Position numbers and translations under genes: made by a program
Source: Cycas panzhihuaensis
Lineage: Eukaryota > Cycadophyta
Reading direction: 5' to 3'
NCBI GenBank assembly: GCA_023213395.1
Contig: CM041465.1
Coordinates: 21,514,001-21,578,000 of the forward strand
Length of the DNA stretch: 64,000 bases
Notes under the pieces: generated by a model
What the model was told of the DNA's origin: nothing
Database searches by the model: none
The model's input: only the letters and a program-made list of their open reading frames with translations
In this document: piece by piece, positions 1-11,880 of the stretch
Position numbering within the stretch: position 1 is the stretch's first letter
How the letters are laid out: the number at the start of each line of letters is the position of its first letter

Positions 1-1962
1 GTCCAGATTCCAAAATTTAGGGGAGATCTTTGAGCAGTTGCTTAAAATCTTGGAATCGACAATAGAGCACAGGAGGATACAAGTCGTGACTCCAATCCAA
101 TGTGTATACATCCAAAGACCATCATTTGTGAGCAGCCAAGTTGACAAAGGCAAAGCCATAGCGGAAGGATCATCTTCTCCAACATCCGGGTGGCCCATCT
201 TCTCCAGCATCGTCGACTTCCTCCGTGCCAAATATTTCACATGATTCTTTTCAGGATCAAAACGAAGATTAAGAGGTTGTGGAAATGAAAACCTCATTCC
301 CAACTCGAGGTTTTCGTGAAGCCTACCAGCTACACAAGGACATGCGACCAGATGAGGTAGGCAAAACTGGCACTAGAAGTGCCCATAGAGCAAGGATGCA
401 TGAATCACTTTCCATTGAGCTTGAACCAGCAGAACTGCATCTTGCTCTTAATGAAGAGCCCCTAACATACCAAGAAGCTATAAAGCATGCAGCTCAAAGA
501 AATGCCATGAACGAAGAGTATCAATCTCTTATTAAGAACGGTACATGGGAGCTTATTGATCTACCACTTGGAAGAAAGGTAGTTCAAAATAAATGGGTGT
601 TCAAAAACAAGTATAGATTAGATGGCACCCTAGAAAAACACAAGGCGAGGTTGGTAGCAAAAGGATTCATGCAAAGGGAAGGTATTGACTACACTGAAAT
701 CTTTGCTTCTACAACTAAGTGGCCTACAATCAGAACTCTTATAGCCTTAGCTGCTCAATAGGGTTAGAAAATCCACCAACTTGATGTTAAGACCGCATTT
801 CTCAATGGGGACCTTAAAGAATAAATTTACATGGCTCAGCCAGAAGGATACGAGATTGACAGTCAGGAGCATAAAGTTTGTAGGCTCAAAAAGTCCTTGT
901 ACGGCCTAAAGCAAGCCCCTCGTGCTTGGTTTACCAAGTTATCTGAAAGAATGAGGCAACTTGGATATGAGGTTTGTGACTATCAAGATATTGATGCAAC
1001 ATTATTCATCAAGTGCCGAAATGATAAAGTCACTTACCTCTTAATCTTTGTGGATGACATGCTCATAACGGGGAATAGTGAACAGGTAATCACCACCGAA
1101 GAAGGACCTTGCTAAAACTTTTGAATTATCTGACCTCGGGTTGATGAAATATTACTTGGGAATTGAAGTAACTCAAAAGGATGGCAAAATCTTTCTCTCC
1201 CAAGAAAAATATATCAACGATCTTCTGACAAAGTTTTAGTTGGAAGGTGCTCGACCAGTGGATACACCTATGGAGCCTAATATTAAGCTCTCAGTTGATG
1301 GTGATAATAGGGAGGTAGACACAATACTCTACAGGCAACTTGTAGGTAGTCTCATCTATACTACCAACACAAGGCCAGATATTGCACACTCTATCGGCAT
1401 TCTTGCAAGATTCATGACAAATCCTAAGCAGAATCATTGGCAAGCTGCAATACAAGTGTTGAGGTACCTAAAGACGACTAGCAAATATGGTCTGTAGTAT
1501 GAACCCAATGCAGAATTTAAACTTTATGCATACATAGACTCAGACTTTGCTCGAGATAAAAACACGGGAAGATCTACATCTGGGTACGTAACATTTCTTG
1601 GAACAGCACCAATATCATGGAGATCCAGATGGCAGAAGATAGTTGCAGACTCAACTGCTGAAGCCGAGTACATTCATCGCTCGAGACAAGCAAGGAGGTG
1701 ATATGGCTTAGAAAATTGTTGAATACATTAAATGCCACCCAAACAAGTTCTACTAGCTTACATGTAGATAATCAATCTACAATCCAGATGGCTAAAAATC
1801 CTGTATTTCATGATCATACCAAACATATAAGTACAAAAGTCCACAGGATTAGAGAACTAGTTCATGATGGCACAATTCAATTGGAGTACTGCCCCACAGC
1901 AGATCAAGTGGCCGATATCTTCACCAAACCACTGAAGAGGGTGAAGTTTGAATAGTTCTGAA
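1..1962 (+). pseudogene. Cop-1: copia pol remnant (RT and RNase H)
   Basis: Broken 3' half of a Ty1/copia polyprotein. Reverse transcriptase begins near 440 (GTWELIDLPLGRK, then KARLVAKGF, DVKTAFLNGDL, SLYGLKQAPRAW) and has the catalytic FVDDM motif near 1047-1061. The thumb and connection follow (RPDIAHSIGILARFM). A copia RNase H comes next, with DSDFA, AEAEY and VDNQSTIQMAKNP, ending in the typical ADIFTKPL near 1925. In-frame stops at 759 and 822 and a frameshift near 1675, beside the RNase H glutamate, show it is dead. Bases 1-400 look like the low-complexity integrase-RT linker, and the integrase is off the left edge. The retrotransposon identity is seen directly; the exact copia lineage is not resolved. 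Confidence 0.93.
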
Positions 1963-2425
1963 GCGGCTACTTAGGGCCTCCATCTCTGACTGATTGAAGG
2001 AGATGACAATAGGACCATCATACTCTGTCTCCTTCGTGAAAACCCCTTATGGGCGCGGAAGGACAAGAGTAAGTCTCTACTCTATCCCATTTGTGAAAGC
2101 CCCATGTGGGCGCGAAAGGATAAGGGTTGTATCATTTTGGAAAATTGGAACTTGTGAAAACCCGAAAGGGCATGGGGGATGACCAAATGGTATATGGAGA
2201 CTCGAGAGATTTCAATACAAAATTTATTGTACTGATTGGCTATCTGGCTACATTTAAAGAGTTGCCTGAGCCAGGTTAGTAGATTAGAAAATTTATGGGT
2301 TTTCTTCCCCATGAGGGTTTCCCACAAAAGTATGATACTAGTTTGCTTTGTAAGAGGCTCAAATGAAGACCTCATAGGATAGAATAAAATAGAATGAAAT
2401 GACCTTCTACCATTAAGGGGGAGAT
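1963..2425 (+). other. Cop-1 3' untranslated region with polypurine tract
   Basis: Non-coding stretch between the pol stop and the 3' LTR. It holds two imperfect direct repeats about 57 bp apart (units from 2033 and 2090), each containing GTGAAA, a CCCC-rich stretch, ATGGGCGCG or GTGGGCGCG, and GAAAGGA or GGAAGGA. A weaker third version lies near 2152. The same arrangement recurs in Cop-2 (11131-11569) and Cop-3 (21691-22148). The purine tract AAGGGGGAGA at 2415-2424 directly precedes the LTR and fits a plus-strand priming site. Confidence 0.75.
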
Positions 2426-2721
2426 TGAAAAGGGTTAATGACATAAGGTCATTACATTAGTTGATTATTTCGAAAAGGGGTCTTAAGTGAATTTTAAATT
2501 AGATCACTTAAGTGAAATGCACTTTCATGTGCATTATGTGTAATTTCATTTCACCTAACTCAAATGCTCCCTCTCTCAATATAAAAGTAAAGCTCAATGG
2601 AGGAGATTCATTTTTACCTCCCCATTTTGTGAGAGCTACTTTCTTTCTCTCAAGTCTCTCTTGCTCCCATGTTTGCCTTTGTGTTTAGTGCATGGAGATG
2701 AAGGATAGATCCACTCTTTTC
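2426..2721 (+). mobile_element. Cop-1 3' LTR, truncated
   Basis: Starts with TGAAAAGGGTTAATG just after the polypurine tract. It aligns by eye with the Cop-2 LTR that starts at 11570 with TGAAAGAGGTTAATG. The shared promoter-like block CTCAATATAAAAG is near 2575. Homology to copia stops near 2720, where minus-strand gypsy sequence begins, so the LTR end, target duplication and flank are missing. The breakpoint is placed to within about 10 bp from the start of similarity to 48-49 kb and 60.5 kb. Confidence 0.8.
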
Positions 2722-4125
2722 AGGAAGGAGTGCCCTGAATGGTCAAGATAGACTCACCAGGAAGAGAATCATTAATAGGGACATCGAGCGATTTAGGGAT
2801 AGGGGCATCCACGAGTTGCTCAACCACTATTATCTCTTTCTTCGATTTCTGGTTGACGATGTGGAGATCAAACTCCTAAATAAGGACGGCCCAATAACCA
2901 GCCCTACTAGTCAGGTCAGAACGAGTGAGTAGATATCACAAGGGATCAGATTAGATGATCACATTGGTAGTGTTACTAAGTAAGTAGTGCCTAAACTTTT
3001 TGGTTGTATAAACCAAGGAGAGGCATTCCTTCTTAGCCAGAGAGTAGTTGAGTTCAACAGCCACGAGGGTACAACTGATAAAGTAAACAGATCTATCGAC
3101 TCCTAAATCATCTTCCTGAGCCAGCATGGCACCCAAAGACTCATTGGTTGCCGAGGTATAGAGAATGAAAGGCCTATCGAAGCAAGGGGTTGCCAACATT
3201 AGAGCAGAAGCAAGGGCTTCCTTAAGTCCTTTGAAGGTTTGTTGGGTCTTATCAAACCAAACAAACAAGGCTCCCTTCTTTAATAGGTTAGTCAAGGGTT
3301 TTTCGCTCACAGTGAAGTCTACCAGGAAACTCCTAAGAAAACTAAGTCTACCTATAAACAACTTGATCTGTCATTGAGTTCTAGGAGGTGGCATGTCAAG
3401 GATTGCCTTGACTTTGTCAAGGTTAATCTGAATTCCTTGTTTTGACACAAAGAACCCAAGGAGTTTGCCAGAAGTGATGGAAAATACATATTTGAGTGGG
3501 TTTAAACTTACGTGGTACTCATGGCACTGCACAAAGATGGCCCATAAGTCCAAAGGATGATGGGCTCTGACATGCGAGAGACCCATCATGTCATCTATGA
3601 AAACCCCCAACGTGTCATCGATGAGGTCATGGAAGATAAAATGCATCATCCTTTGATAAGTAGCACTTGTATTTTTTAGATTGAAGGGTATTACCTTATA
3701 GGTAAAGGTACCCCACAGGGTGGTGAAGGCCATCTTGTGGTAGTCTTCAGGAGAGATCTAAATCTAGTTGTAGCCAAAGAAGCCATCCATCAAGGACAGG
3801 ACTTTAAACCCGGCAGTTCGATCGATGATTTAATCGATGAAAGGGAGTGGAAAGTTATCTTTAGGACATATGTTGTTGATATCACAGAAATCAACGCATA
3901 TCTGGATGGTCCCATTCTTTTTAGCAATAGGGACGATGTTGGACACCCATTTAGGGTAGTCAATAGAAGTAATGAGTCCAGCATCCAAAATTTTCTCAAC
4001 CTCCATTTTAACAATGGCTGAGAGTTTGGGATAGAGGGGACACCGCTTTTGGCACACGGGGTAGGTGCCAGGAATAGTAGTAAGATTGTAGGTGACAATG
4101 GAGGGGTTGATTCCTTTCATGTCAG
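2722..4125 (-). pseudogene. Gyp-A pol: reverse transcriptase and RNase H remnant
   Basis: Ty3/gypsy RT followed by RNase H, read right to left. RT motifs are KMEVEKILDAGLI, VDFCDINNICPKDNFPLP, TTLWGTFTYKVIPFNLKN, TYQRMMHFIF and the catalytic FIDDMMGLS near 3590. RNase H shows FILYTSATNESLGAMLAQ, YFISCTLVA, KKECLSLVY and KFRHYLL. The pattern matches the Tat/Ogre branch (GLKN-x-xATYQR). Several stops break the frame. Similarity ends at 2722 in the tether before the integrase zinc finger, so integrase, accessory region and 3' LTR are absent. Confidence 0.92.
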
Positions 4126-5090
4126 AGTAACCCCATGTAAAGACATCTTGAAACTCTTGGAACGAAAGGGAATATTCCCTTACCTCATCAGGAGAGCATT
4201 TCGCCTTAACCTTAATGACCTTGCCTAGGACTAGGACTATGTCCTAGGTCACCCCCATGAACATGGTATTCCCCTCCTTGAAATGGAGAGGGACAAGGTC
4301 AATAGGAAGAGATGGAATAGGGGATGGAATTGGGTCAGTGAGAGTGGACCCAATTGCTAAGACCTTCTGGTGGCCAAGCCTATGGTGACCATAAGGAAAG
4401 TTGGGTATATAGCCCACTAAGTGCTCAAGTAAGGCCTCATCATCTTTGAAGTAATCCACCCCATGGATGACCTTACTTCAAATAGATGAGATACTAGAGG
4501 AAGTGGGAGCGATAGGACCATGAGGGTCAATAGGCTGACAAACATCCCCAAAAGACTCTAAGGGAGAGTCAGGAAGGGTCTCCTCAGAAGGAGCAAAAAG
4601 AAGTTCCTCAAGGCTATCACCTGTGGGGGGTGATGGAGAGGAAAAATCAAGGACTCGTGGGTCTATGTGTGCAATGACATGTGACATAAGAGGGTGGCTA
4701 GTCTCTCTAATAAGAGGAGTTCTAGGTTGGGACCCAGAACAAGAAGGGTGCCTCCTACTAATGCAGAGGAAGGAAACGGGATGAGTAAAGTCCTCATCCT
4801 CACCATGGGACTCATCGTCACTAAACAAGACAAGGTACTTGTAGCTCCCAACACCAATAGGAGCAAAGCGAGTAAGGCTAGAGGAAGAAGATGTAGGATC
4901 TTCTTCAAGATGGCATGAATTGGGTATATCGATGGAGCAAGTCGAGGCATGAGTAGAAGGGCCTTTATCCCCCTTCATATGGCCATGGCTTGCTTGGTTA
5001 GTAGGACGAGTTTGTTTGACAGGTGGGCATTCGTAGGAAACAACCCTCATTCATCCATCGTGGATGAACTTAAGTTGCCCCCAGGGAGTT
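4126..5090 (-). pseudogene. Gyp-A protease-RT linker, Ser/acidic-rich
   Basis: Region between protease and RT, best preserved as a 190-residue stretch at 4478-5050. It is rich in Ser, Pro, Asp and Glu (SFSDDESHGEDEDF-like, LEELLFAPSEE). Downstream lie LEHLVGY and the block before RT. Equivalent linkers sit at 50557-51400 in Gyp-B and 62080-62850 in Gyp-D, with conserved VGSYGYL/VGSYRYL, DDEALLEHL and GHHRLGHQK motifs. No known domain recognised. Conservation in three copies suggests it was translated as part of gag-pol. Confidence 0.7.
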
Positions 5091-5830
5091 AAACACACAG
5101 ATCCCATCTGATCGAGCCATGGTTGACCTAAGAGAAGATGATAGTTGATGTCTACATTGAGGACTATAATGTCAGCAAGGACAGTCTTGCCCTCCAGAGT
5201 GAGCGGGATCAAAACAGATCCCAATGGAGTCTTTTCACTACCGTTGTAGCCTTAGCATCCCCATGGAACAGGTTCCAAGGTGGAAATGCTAAGCTCTTGC
5301 ATAACGCATAAGGGCATGGTATTAATGGAAGAACCATTGTCAACAACGGTCCTTCGTAAGGTACAGTTTGGTGTGTTAATAGTGATGGTGAAAGGGAAGT
5401 TCCATTGGCGTTCCCTTTCACAAGCAGGGGGAAGGTCTTTAGGGTCAAAAGAAATGATGGGCAAGTGGCTTTAGGTAATACCCAAAGTGTGAATAGGCGT
5501 GTCACCCAACTCTAAAGCTTCCAAAAGGAGTGTCTGTTATTTGGGACAACTTCTTAAGACATCCATGATGGACATCCCAAAGGGCTACTGACAAGGCTCA
5601 CACGATGACAAAAAAGACCTTCCCATTCACTGTTAATTGAGGAAGGGCTCTCCTAAAATCATAGCCACCTGGACGAATAGGAATAGTCTTGGTAAGTAAC
5701 GAGACATCTGGAAGGGAGGTTTCCAGAAGAGGATCAGAGTGTGGAGCAAAAGAAGAGGCGTCAGCTACCTCTTTAGCAGCTTGAGACTGAGTTAGGGCAT
5801 ATAGGGGGGTGGCCTCAAGCATTTAGATTA
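5091..5830 (-). pseudogene. Gyp-A retropepsin-like protease remnant
   Basis: Aspartic protease of the gypsy polyprotein. The active-site segment reads VVDNGSSINTMPLCVMQEL near 5320-5370, the DNGSS variant of the DTGA motif usual in Tat-type elements. The N-terminal side has ISFDPKDLPPACERERQWNF and FTITINTPNCTLRRT. The same block is at about 51577-51819 in Gyp-B and 63085-63312 in Gyp-D. Stops in the surrounding sequence (for example near 5475 and 5560) make it non-functional. It would have processed the gag-pol precursor in the particle. Confidence 0.85.
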
Positions 5831-8160
5831 CCTTGTTTCCTTTATTCTAGGAACACAAACGTGAGGGAGTACGATGGTTGGGGGAACGCAAGGAAGAAGA
5901 TGAATCCCAAGCGCCCTTCCCTTTATCGCATGAAGGATGGGAATTCAGGGACCTTCCCCCATTCTGGTTATTTTTGGGTTGAGCATTACGATCACGCTTC
6001 CCATGCTTGGGGAATGGATCCTTGTAGATCGGTCGGTCTAGGTTAGGCCTTGAGGCCCATGTAGGAGATGAGTCAGGTTGTGGGGCATCCCTAGGATGTT
6101 GATCCCTACAATGTGAGTTGTTATGGAAACACTCCCTATGAACAGAACACCACTTCTTCTCAAGCGAAGAATCTAGCTTCCTTCCTTGAGAGGACTGGGT
6201 GTTACCACCCTTAGGGATAGCAGCTTGAGTAGCTTGTTGGATTTGTTTATTGGAAGTGGGTGATGAAGGAACTTGTAGTTTAAGTTCTTTCATCATACAT
6301 TCGAATGAACATATAGCAGAAGTGAGTGGGTCTAGGGTCTTCTCAGTCAAATAAGAAGAGGACCTAGTGGATTGTTGTGGTTTGGTTTCTTTGGTTTGGG
6401 GTGGTACCTCATGTCATTGTAAGGGCTTAAGAGGCTTTTTGAGTCAAGCCTGGATCTTAATAGCCTCAAGCGCTAAGCACTTTGCGATAGCGGAATCACA
6501 TGTGGTTGCCCCCATCTTAAGGACTTCCACATGGACTTCTGGGTGAAGTGCATTAACGAAGAGATCCCTCTTTAATTCCTTAGGCAAAGTAGCCTTAGTG
6601 GAATGGAGGAGTTCATGAAATCACCACACAAAGTCACGATTCATTTCATTGTGACCTTGTTTAAGTGAAAGAAGGGATTTCATTCCACTTTCGAATGAAC
6701 GAGCCACATCAAAATAATTGATGAATTCATCCATAAATTACTGGAACGAGAAAATGGAATGCGCAGGCAGGCGATAAAACCATTTAAGGGCATTGCCTTG
6801 TAAAGAATGTGGAAATAATTTCACTAGTATGTGATCATAGACCCAGTAATCTACGCATGCCATAGAAAAACTATGGACGTGCTTTGCTGGATCCTGTGAT
6901 CAAGTTCCATCAAACTTAGGAACTTTGGGGGGATGAGGTGGTAAGTTGGTTCTTAACGCCTCAATAGATAAGGGTGTCGATCTATAATCCATGAAGGGAC
7001 GTGCCCTCACCTGGACCATAGGATCGACAAATGATGTGGAAGGTAATAGACAAGGAATGAATAGGGGTGGTAGGCCCATCCCTCCTTGAGGAAATGTCCC
7101 TTGCTAAAGAGGGACTTGAGGGTAAGCACCCTAGAAGGAAGATGGGTTTCCTTGTAAAGGCACAGTGTAAGGAGCTACGTAGGACGGTGGAAAGGAAGGG
7201 TGAGGAACTAGGTTTTATCCATACGAGCTGCCTGTGGGTGGCACAACCCTATATGGATGTAACAGGTCCACCTAGTAAGCTGGAATATGGTTTCCTTTAC
7301 TATGCCCCCAAGGCTAAGATGTATAGCCTGGGGGTACGTAAAGAGAAGGACCACTAGGTTGGATTTGAGTATACGTGGGAGAGGATCCTACATGGCTAGT
7401 AGTAGGGATGCTAGTAGGACCTCTAGGCCTACTAGGAAATATATGCACCACGCTAGGAAGTGGGATGTTGGTTTGATTAGGAATAGGTATGCTAACCCCA
7501 AGCTGGGAGAAAGACATACCATGAGTGGGCCTCGAAGAGTTGGGACCATGATGAGAAGTAGGGAGTGTGATAGATGTCCCTAAGGTAGATGTAAGGATAG
7601 AGCGGGATAAATTTGTAGGCACAAAGGGGTTACTTGTTATGGGAGGCATAGATGTAGATGAAGATGGTGGAACATACGTGGATGAGGAGGATGCCCCACC
7701 ATGCAAGACATCTTTAAACCATCTAGGACATGATTGAAGATGAGCAACTTAAAAGCACTCGCTAAGGGCTTCAACCACAGTCAGCAGGAGGGGTATCCAC
7801 ATGATCGTAAGAGGTAGATAGGACCTCAAATGAAGTAGACCCCTTAGGGCACTCCTCATAAGAATCACCAACTAGGTGGTGAATCTCAAGAGGAGATGGA
7901 CCCTCTGCTGCATGAGTAGAGGGATGGGCATTAAGTGGGTTATGTTGATCACCTGGATAGTAAATAGGATCATCACCCTCTTGGGTGGATTCCAGAATGG
8001 ATGCGAGGAACTCATGAGCTCCCGAAGTAAAGGCATGGTAAGCCCAATCTGATGGGTATCCTTCCATTGTCGAATCAGGATCCGATGATGAAAGAAGATG
8101 ATATGCAGGGTCTTCTAACAATGGAGGTAAACCACATAGGTAACGTGAAAAATGTCGCAT
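5831..8160 (-). pseudogene. Gyp-A gag (capsid-nucleocapsid) remnant
   Basis: Structural gag read right to left from a start at 8160 (MRHFSRYLCGLPPLLEDP...), chosen because Gyp-B begins identically in position and sequence at 54468. An N-terminal acidic segment includes EGDDPIYYPGD. A Pro/Ser-rich segment follows (about 7314-7706), then the retrotransposon gag capsid region at about 6430-6960. A nucleocapsid knuckle near 6115-6160 reads WCSVHRECFHNNSHC (CX2HX4HX4C, the arrangement typical of Tat-type gag). A basic tail follows. Numerous stops and frameshifts. No part has a membrane segment. Confidence 0.85.
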
Positions 8161-8308
8161 ATAAAACTTGTCACTACGTTAGAAGAGGGAGGAAAAAGAT
8201 ACAAAGTATATGTTGGGGGATGCCCATCAAAAGAAATAAGTGGGGGAGGCCACTAAAAGGTAGTAGTACCAACAAAAAGGAATAGGAACTAGCTCCCTTA
8301 CTAGCAGG

Positions 8309-8327
8309 TCTCCAGTATAGTCACTAG
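8309..8327 (-). other. Gyp-A primer-binding site, decayed
   Basis: Directly inside the 5' LTR. Read on the minus strand it is a transition-mutated version of the family primer site TGGCGACCATACTAGGGA seen at 34864. The changes are mostly C to T or G to A. The priming tRNA was not identified. Confidence 0.6.
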
Positions 8328-10401
8328 TAGATGCGCGTCTATGGGATAGTCACTATGCTCAATAGGAGTGATAGTAGCCAATGGTCAACGTTGAAGGTAT
8401 GGGCGAGAATCTATAAGCAAAGAGAGAACCACGTAGGGTGCCCCGTGCGCTGGAGCATGAGTTCAGGACCTACGAATAGCACCCAACTATCTTAAAGTAG
8501 CCCTCAATCTGGAAGAGAGAGTGCACACAAGGGGTAGCCTAGATGGTCTCGAGAGGAAGGTCCTCCCACCCTTGGATGGCTGGAAGGGAAGAAGAGGAAT
8601 CCTTAAGGAGTTTCCCTATGATGAAGGGAAACGAATGTGGAAGAGGTAGGCGAGAGCCTATGATGTAAGCAGGTCTCCCTTGGTTATTTGGCCTAGGCAA
8701 ATAGAACCAAGAGAGAGAGAGAGGAAAAGAGGTTGAAACTACATTCTCCTTTTAACAACTCAAAGGCAAAAGAGAAAGAAGAACAAGTATTATGCATGCA
8801 AGCAAACAAAGCTAAACGAAATGTATTTAAGGGTATGTTTGGATGGATAGAGAAATAAAGAGGAATGGGATTCCTACTATGTCCTTTTCCTACATGGGAC
8901 AAACATATGACATATGAATACAAGTAACCAATATCATTAACCTTTCGCTTTCACGTGATCTATTAAATCTAAGCATAGATTTAAAATAAAAGCAAGAAAA
9001 GAAAATAAAGGAGGTGAAGAGATAGAGATGGTGCATACATAGGAGGTGTAGTGGTCAACGGAAGACCTCACCTATACGCAATGCACGCCCTCTCGCTAGT
9101 CGGGTGATGTGTGATCAAGATCGGTGCGATGTATAGGGGTTTCCTTACCTTCCCCTTATGAAAAGAAAGCAGAACCAAAAGGAAGCAAATAAAGTGAAGA
9201 CAAAAGAAGGTAAAGCTTACCAGGATCTGGATATATTTTCCCTTCATGAAAAAACCATATCAACTTGCACATACACGAACTTATCCCTTCCAAGAAGGGG
9301 CTGCAAGAAGAGCTATGTATAGATATGCAAATATATATAATACATATGTCAAAACATTATGTTTAAGTTAGAGAAATAACTGCTGCAAATAACTTCAACT
9401 CTCCTTAAGCAACCACACATACCAAGCAAGAAAGAGAGAAGGGAAGCCTCTGAATGGCTAAACCCTCTGCTAAGGTTCTCCACACAACCCTTTGGTATAG
9501 CAAGGTAGGGTCAAATAGCAACTTATGATAGCTAACACATAAGAGGAGATGTGTAGTAAGGTGTTGGGGAGGTATTAAGGCAACGAAATCACTATGGGTA
9601 GCAATCCATCACACAAACCCTTCTTGGGATATCTAAGGGATGCCAAGCAACATTAGGGACACTATGGGGGTCCAACAAAGAGGGGTGTAGGCATGGAATC
9701 AGTGCAGCAAGGGATGCATACGTTGATAATCTAGCACAGGCCTAAGCTTCACCTTCTCCTAATTAAACTAAGAGAATCATGGGAGTAGGAGAAGAAAGGT
9801 GAGAAGGGGATTGTCCTTGGGGAGCAGGCCTGAATAGGATGGATCCTGCCTTACTCCCTTCGCCCAACCTTTATGGATCTTCACCCATTGCTTTCTTAAG
9901 GAAAACTAGTGGAGAAAAGGTGAAGGTCTGAAGATACAAGGCTAAACTCAAAGGAAACGATGTCCAGTACAGCTAAATAGGAAGAAATCAAGAAAATACC
10001 CTTAGAAAGGAGTCTAATATGGAAATAATACATAATAAACTCTGAGAAAAGGATCTAGGGTACCTGCTAGGCTGAGTCTAGGGTAGGTTTACCCCTGCAA
10101 CCAGCAGAGAAGAAGAGTTCCTACAGGGTTTGTAGGAGGTTTCCCTAAGGATAGTCGTAGGAGATGCTTGCTGGCATAGATGTGGAAGAGAACTATACCA
10201 AACTTACTTGAGAGTGCTTGGAAAGGAGTTTCCCACCACGAAAAAGAGCCATTGCAGGCGGATCCTAGACTGGAGCTACAGGAAACACAGGCCTGCAGAT
10301 GCACCTATGGAAGGAAAAAAGAGCAGAAAACTACAACAGGGGAAAGTTGAGTTGGAGAGCCAAAAAAGATATAAGAGAGGTAAAATGATGATGGTTTTGG
10401 G

Positions 10402-10408
10402 ATTTATA
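10402..10408 (-). promoter_or_regulatory. Possible TATA box of Gyp-A LTR
   Basis: TATAAAT on the minus strand, followed by a GC-richer stretch. The same relative place has TATTTAA at 24263-24269 (Gyp-E) and 37050-37056 (Gyp-D). Position within the LTR fits the U3/R promoter; no transcript data. Confidence 0.45.
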
Positions 10409-10939
10409 CCCATCCGAATCCTAAACAAGCGAATAGGGCTAAGCTGGGTGCAAGGCCACGTGGCAATTCTGCAGAAAAAGCAAGAATTACCACTGTAGTT
10501 TTAAAAAATAACTTACAACAGTTACACCACAGTAACTGCGATGCATGATAAACTTAGCGATCTGCTAAGTTTACTGATGGTCTTGGGACCTCAAAGCTAA
10601 AATGGTAGTAATCTAGGTTCTAGGAGCCTTAGAAGGTAATGTGGCAGGCCTGGGAGGGGCTACCCCTTGTCCAGGTGGCTAGGACAGTCTAGAAGGCATG
10701 TGGACAAGGCCAAAAGTAATATCAAAGGATAAAGGTCTCGGAAACGTCATGGTAAGAGCTCAAAATCAGGGTATGAACGGGTCATACAAATGAAATGAGG
10801 CTTGAGGCGATGTGGAGGTAGCGTGGAGGGTCATAAAGTGCCATGGGGATGCCTACCTTGTAGAAAGGTAGGTCCCGTTGGGTCGTCATAGGCTCACAAT
10901 ATGACAAGTAACATGATCAAGCCAAATGGATGCACGGTG

Positions 10940-11031
10940 ATCATGTAAATGAAGCAGTCAGTCATGCAACTAGGTAATACTTCTAATCATGTAAATGAAG
11001 CAGTCAGTCATGCAACTAGGTAATACTTCTA
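10940..11031. repeat. 46-bp perfect tandem duplication in Gyp-A LTR
   Basis: Two adjacent 46-bp copies, 10940-10985 and 10986-11031, each starting ATCATGTAAATGAAGCAGTC. They appear identical, so the duplication looks much younger than the LTR. Not present in the other LTR copies. Confidence 0.9.
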
Positions 11032-11130
11032 TTAATCTCTCCAAAGAAATAGTAAAAATGAAAAGGAAGAAGCATACATGTTCTTACCTGAGTTGACTTG
11101 TCTGTACCCATTCCCGGTAGCTAGGAAACA

Positions 11131-11569
11131 GATGGCAATAGAATCATCATACTCCATTCTTTTCGTGAAAATCCCTTGTGGGCGTGGAAGAATAAGAGTA
11201 AGTCTCTACTCTATCCTCTTTGTGAAAATCATATGTGGGCACGAAAGGATAATGGTTGTACTTGTTTCAGAAAATTAGAACCTGTGAAAACACAAAAGGG
11301 CATAGAGGATGACTAAACAGTATATGGAGACTTAGCAGATTAAGCTGCACATTTAAATTGCTTGGCTATTAGGCTACATCAAAGAGCCACCTTAGCCATT
11401 TTGATTTATAAAAGGGGCTATAGATCTTAGAAAGTTTGTGGTTTTTTATTCCCCATGAGGGTTTCCCCACAAAATTGTCATTTAGAATTTCAATGTAATA
11501 ATAAGGCTCAAATAAAGACCTCATAGAATAGATTTTCTGAAAATGACCTTCCACTATTAAGGGGGGGAT
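11131..11569 (+). other. Cop-2 3' untranslated region and polypurine tract
   Basis: Homologous to 1990-2425 of Cop-1 and 21730-22148 of Cop-3, including the paired GTGAAA / GTGGGC-GAAAGGA repeats and the final TTCCACTATTAA. The purine tract AAGGGGGGGA is at 11559-11568. Coding sequence upstream was lost when Gyp-A inserted and the opposite flank was deleted. Confidence 0.75.
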
Positions 11570-11880
11570 TGAAAGAGGTTAATGTATCAAGGTCATTTGT
11601 GTAGATTAATTATGTGACCTTAGGATATATTATTAGAATTAGTCTCTTAATGAAATGTACTTTATATGCATTTGGATGTAATTTTGGGTTCATGTCATTA
11701 GGTAAGAAAATCCTAACCCTGATGCTCACCCTCAATAATAAAAGGTGAAATCTCAAGGAGGGAGTCATTATTCATTCTCACCTCCAAGCTTGCTCTCATA
11801 TCTTATTTCATCTTCTTTTTCATTCTCTATTGTCATTGTGTACATGTAAGTGACTTATCTCCTAGATCCATCATTTCTTT
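11570..11880 (+). mobile_element. Cop-2 3' LTR (recognisable part)
   Basis: Begins TGAAAGAGGTTAATG after the polypurine tract and follows the Cop-1 LTR to about 11880 (AGATCCATCATTTC against AGATCCACTCTTTTC). A TATA-like CAATAATAAAAGG lies near 11733. The true end is uncertain because Cop-1's LTR is truncated and no second full copy is present; the LTR may continue into the next interval. Confidence 0.7.

Larger units (their letters stand above)
8328..11130 (-). mobile_element. Gyp-A 5' LTR (2.8 kb)
   Basis: Long terminal repeat in minus orientation, starting TGTTTCC at 11130 and ending GCATCTA at 8328 (family end CATCCA). It is homologous along its length to LTRs at 22149-24899, 34931-37696, 40508-43197 and 54639-57347. 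The inner end abuts the primer site and gag leader. The outer end abuts Cop-2 sequence at 11131 with no polypurine tract, as expected for a 5' LTR. The candidate target duplication GATGG at 11131-11135 cannot be paired because the other end of the element is deleted. No coding sequence inside. Confidence 0.88.

Noticed and set aside
4694-4918. Plus-strand open frames across gag, linker and RT of the minus-strand elements
   Set aside because: They are complements of real minus-strand coding sequence with no domain similarity.
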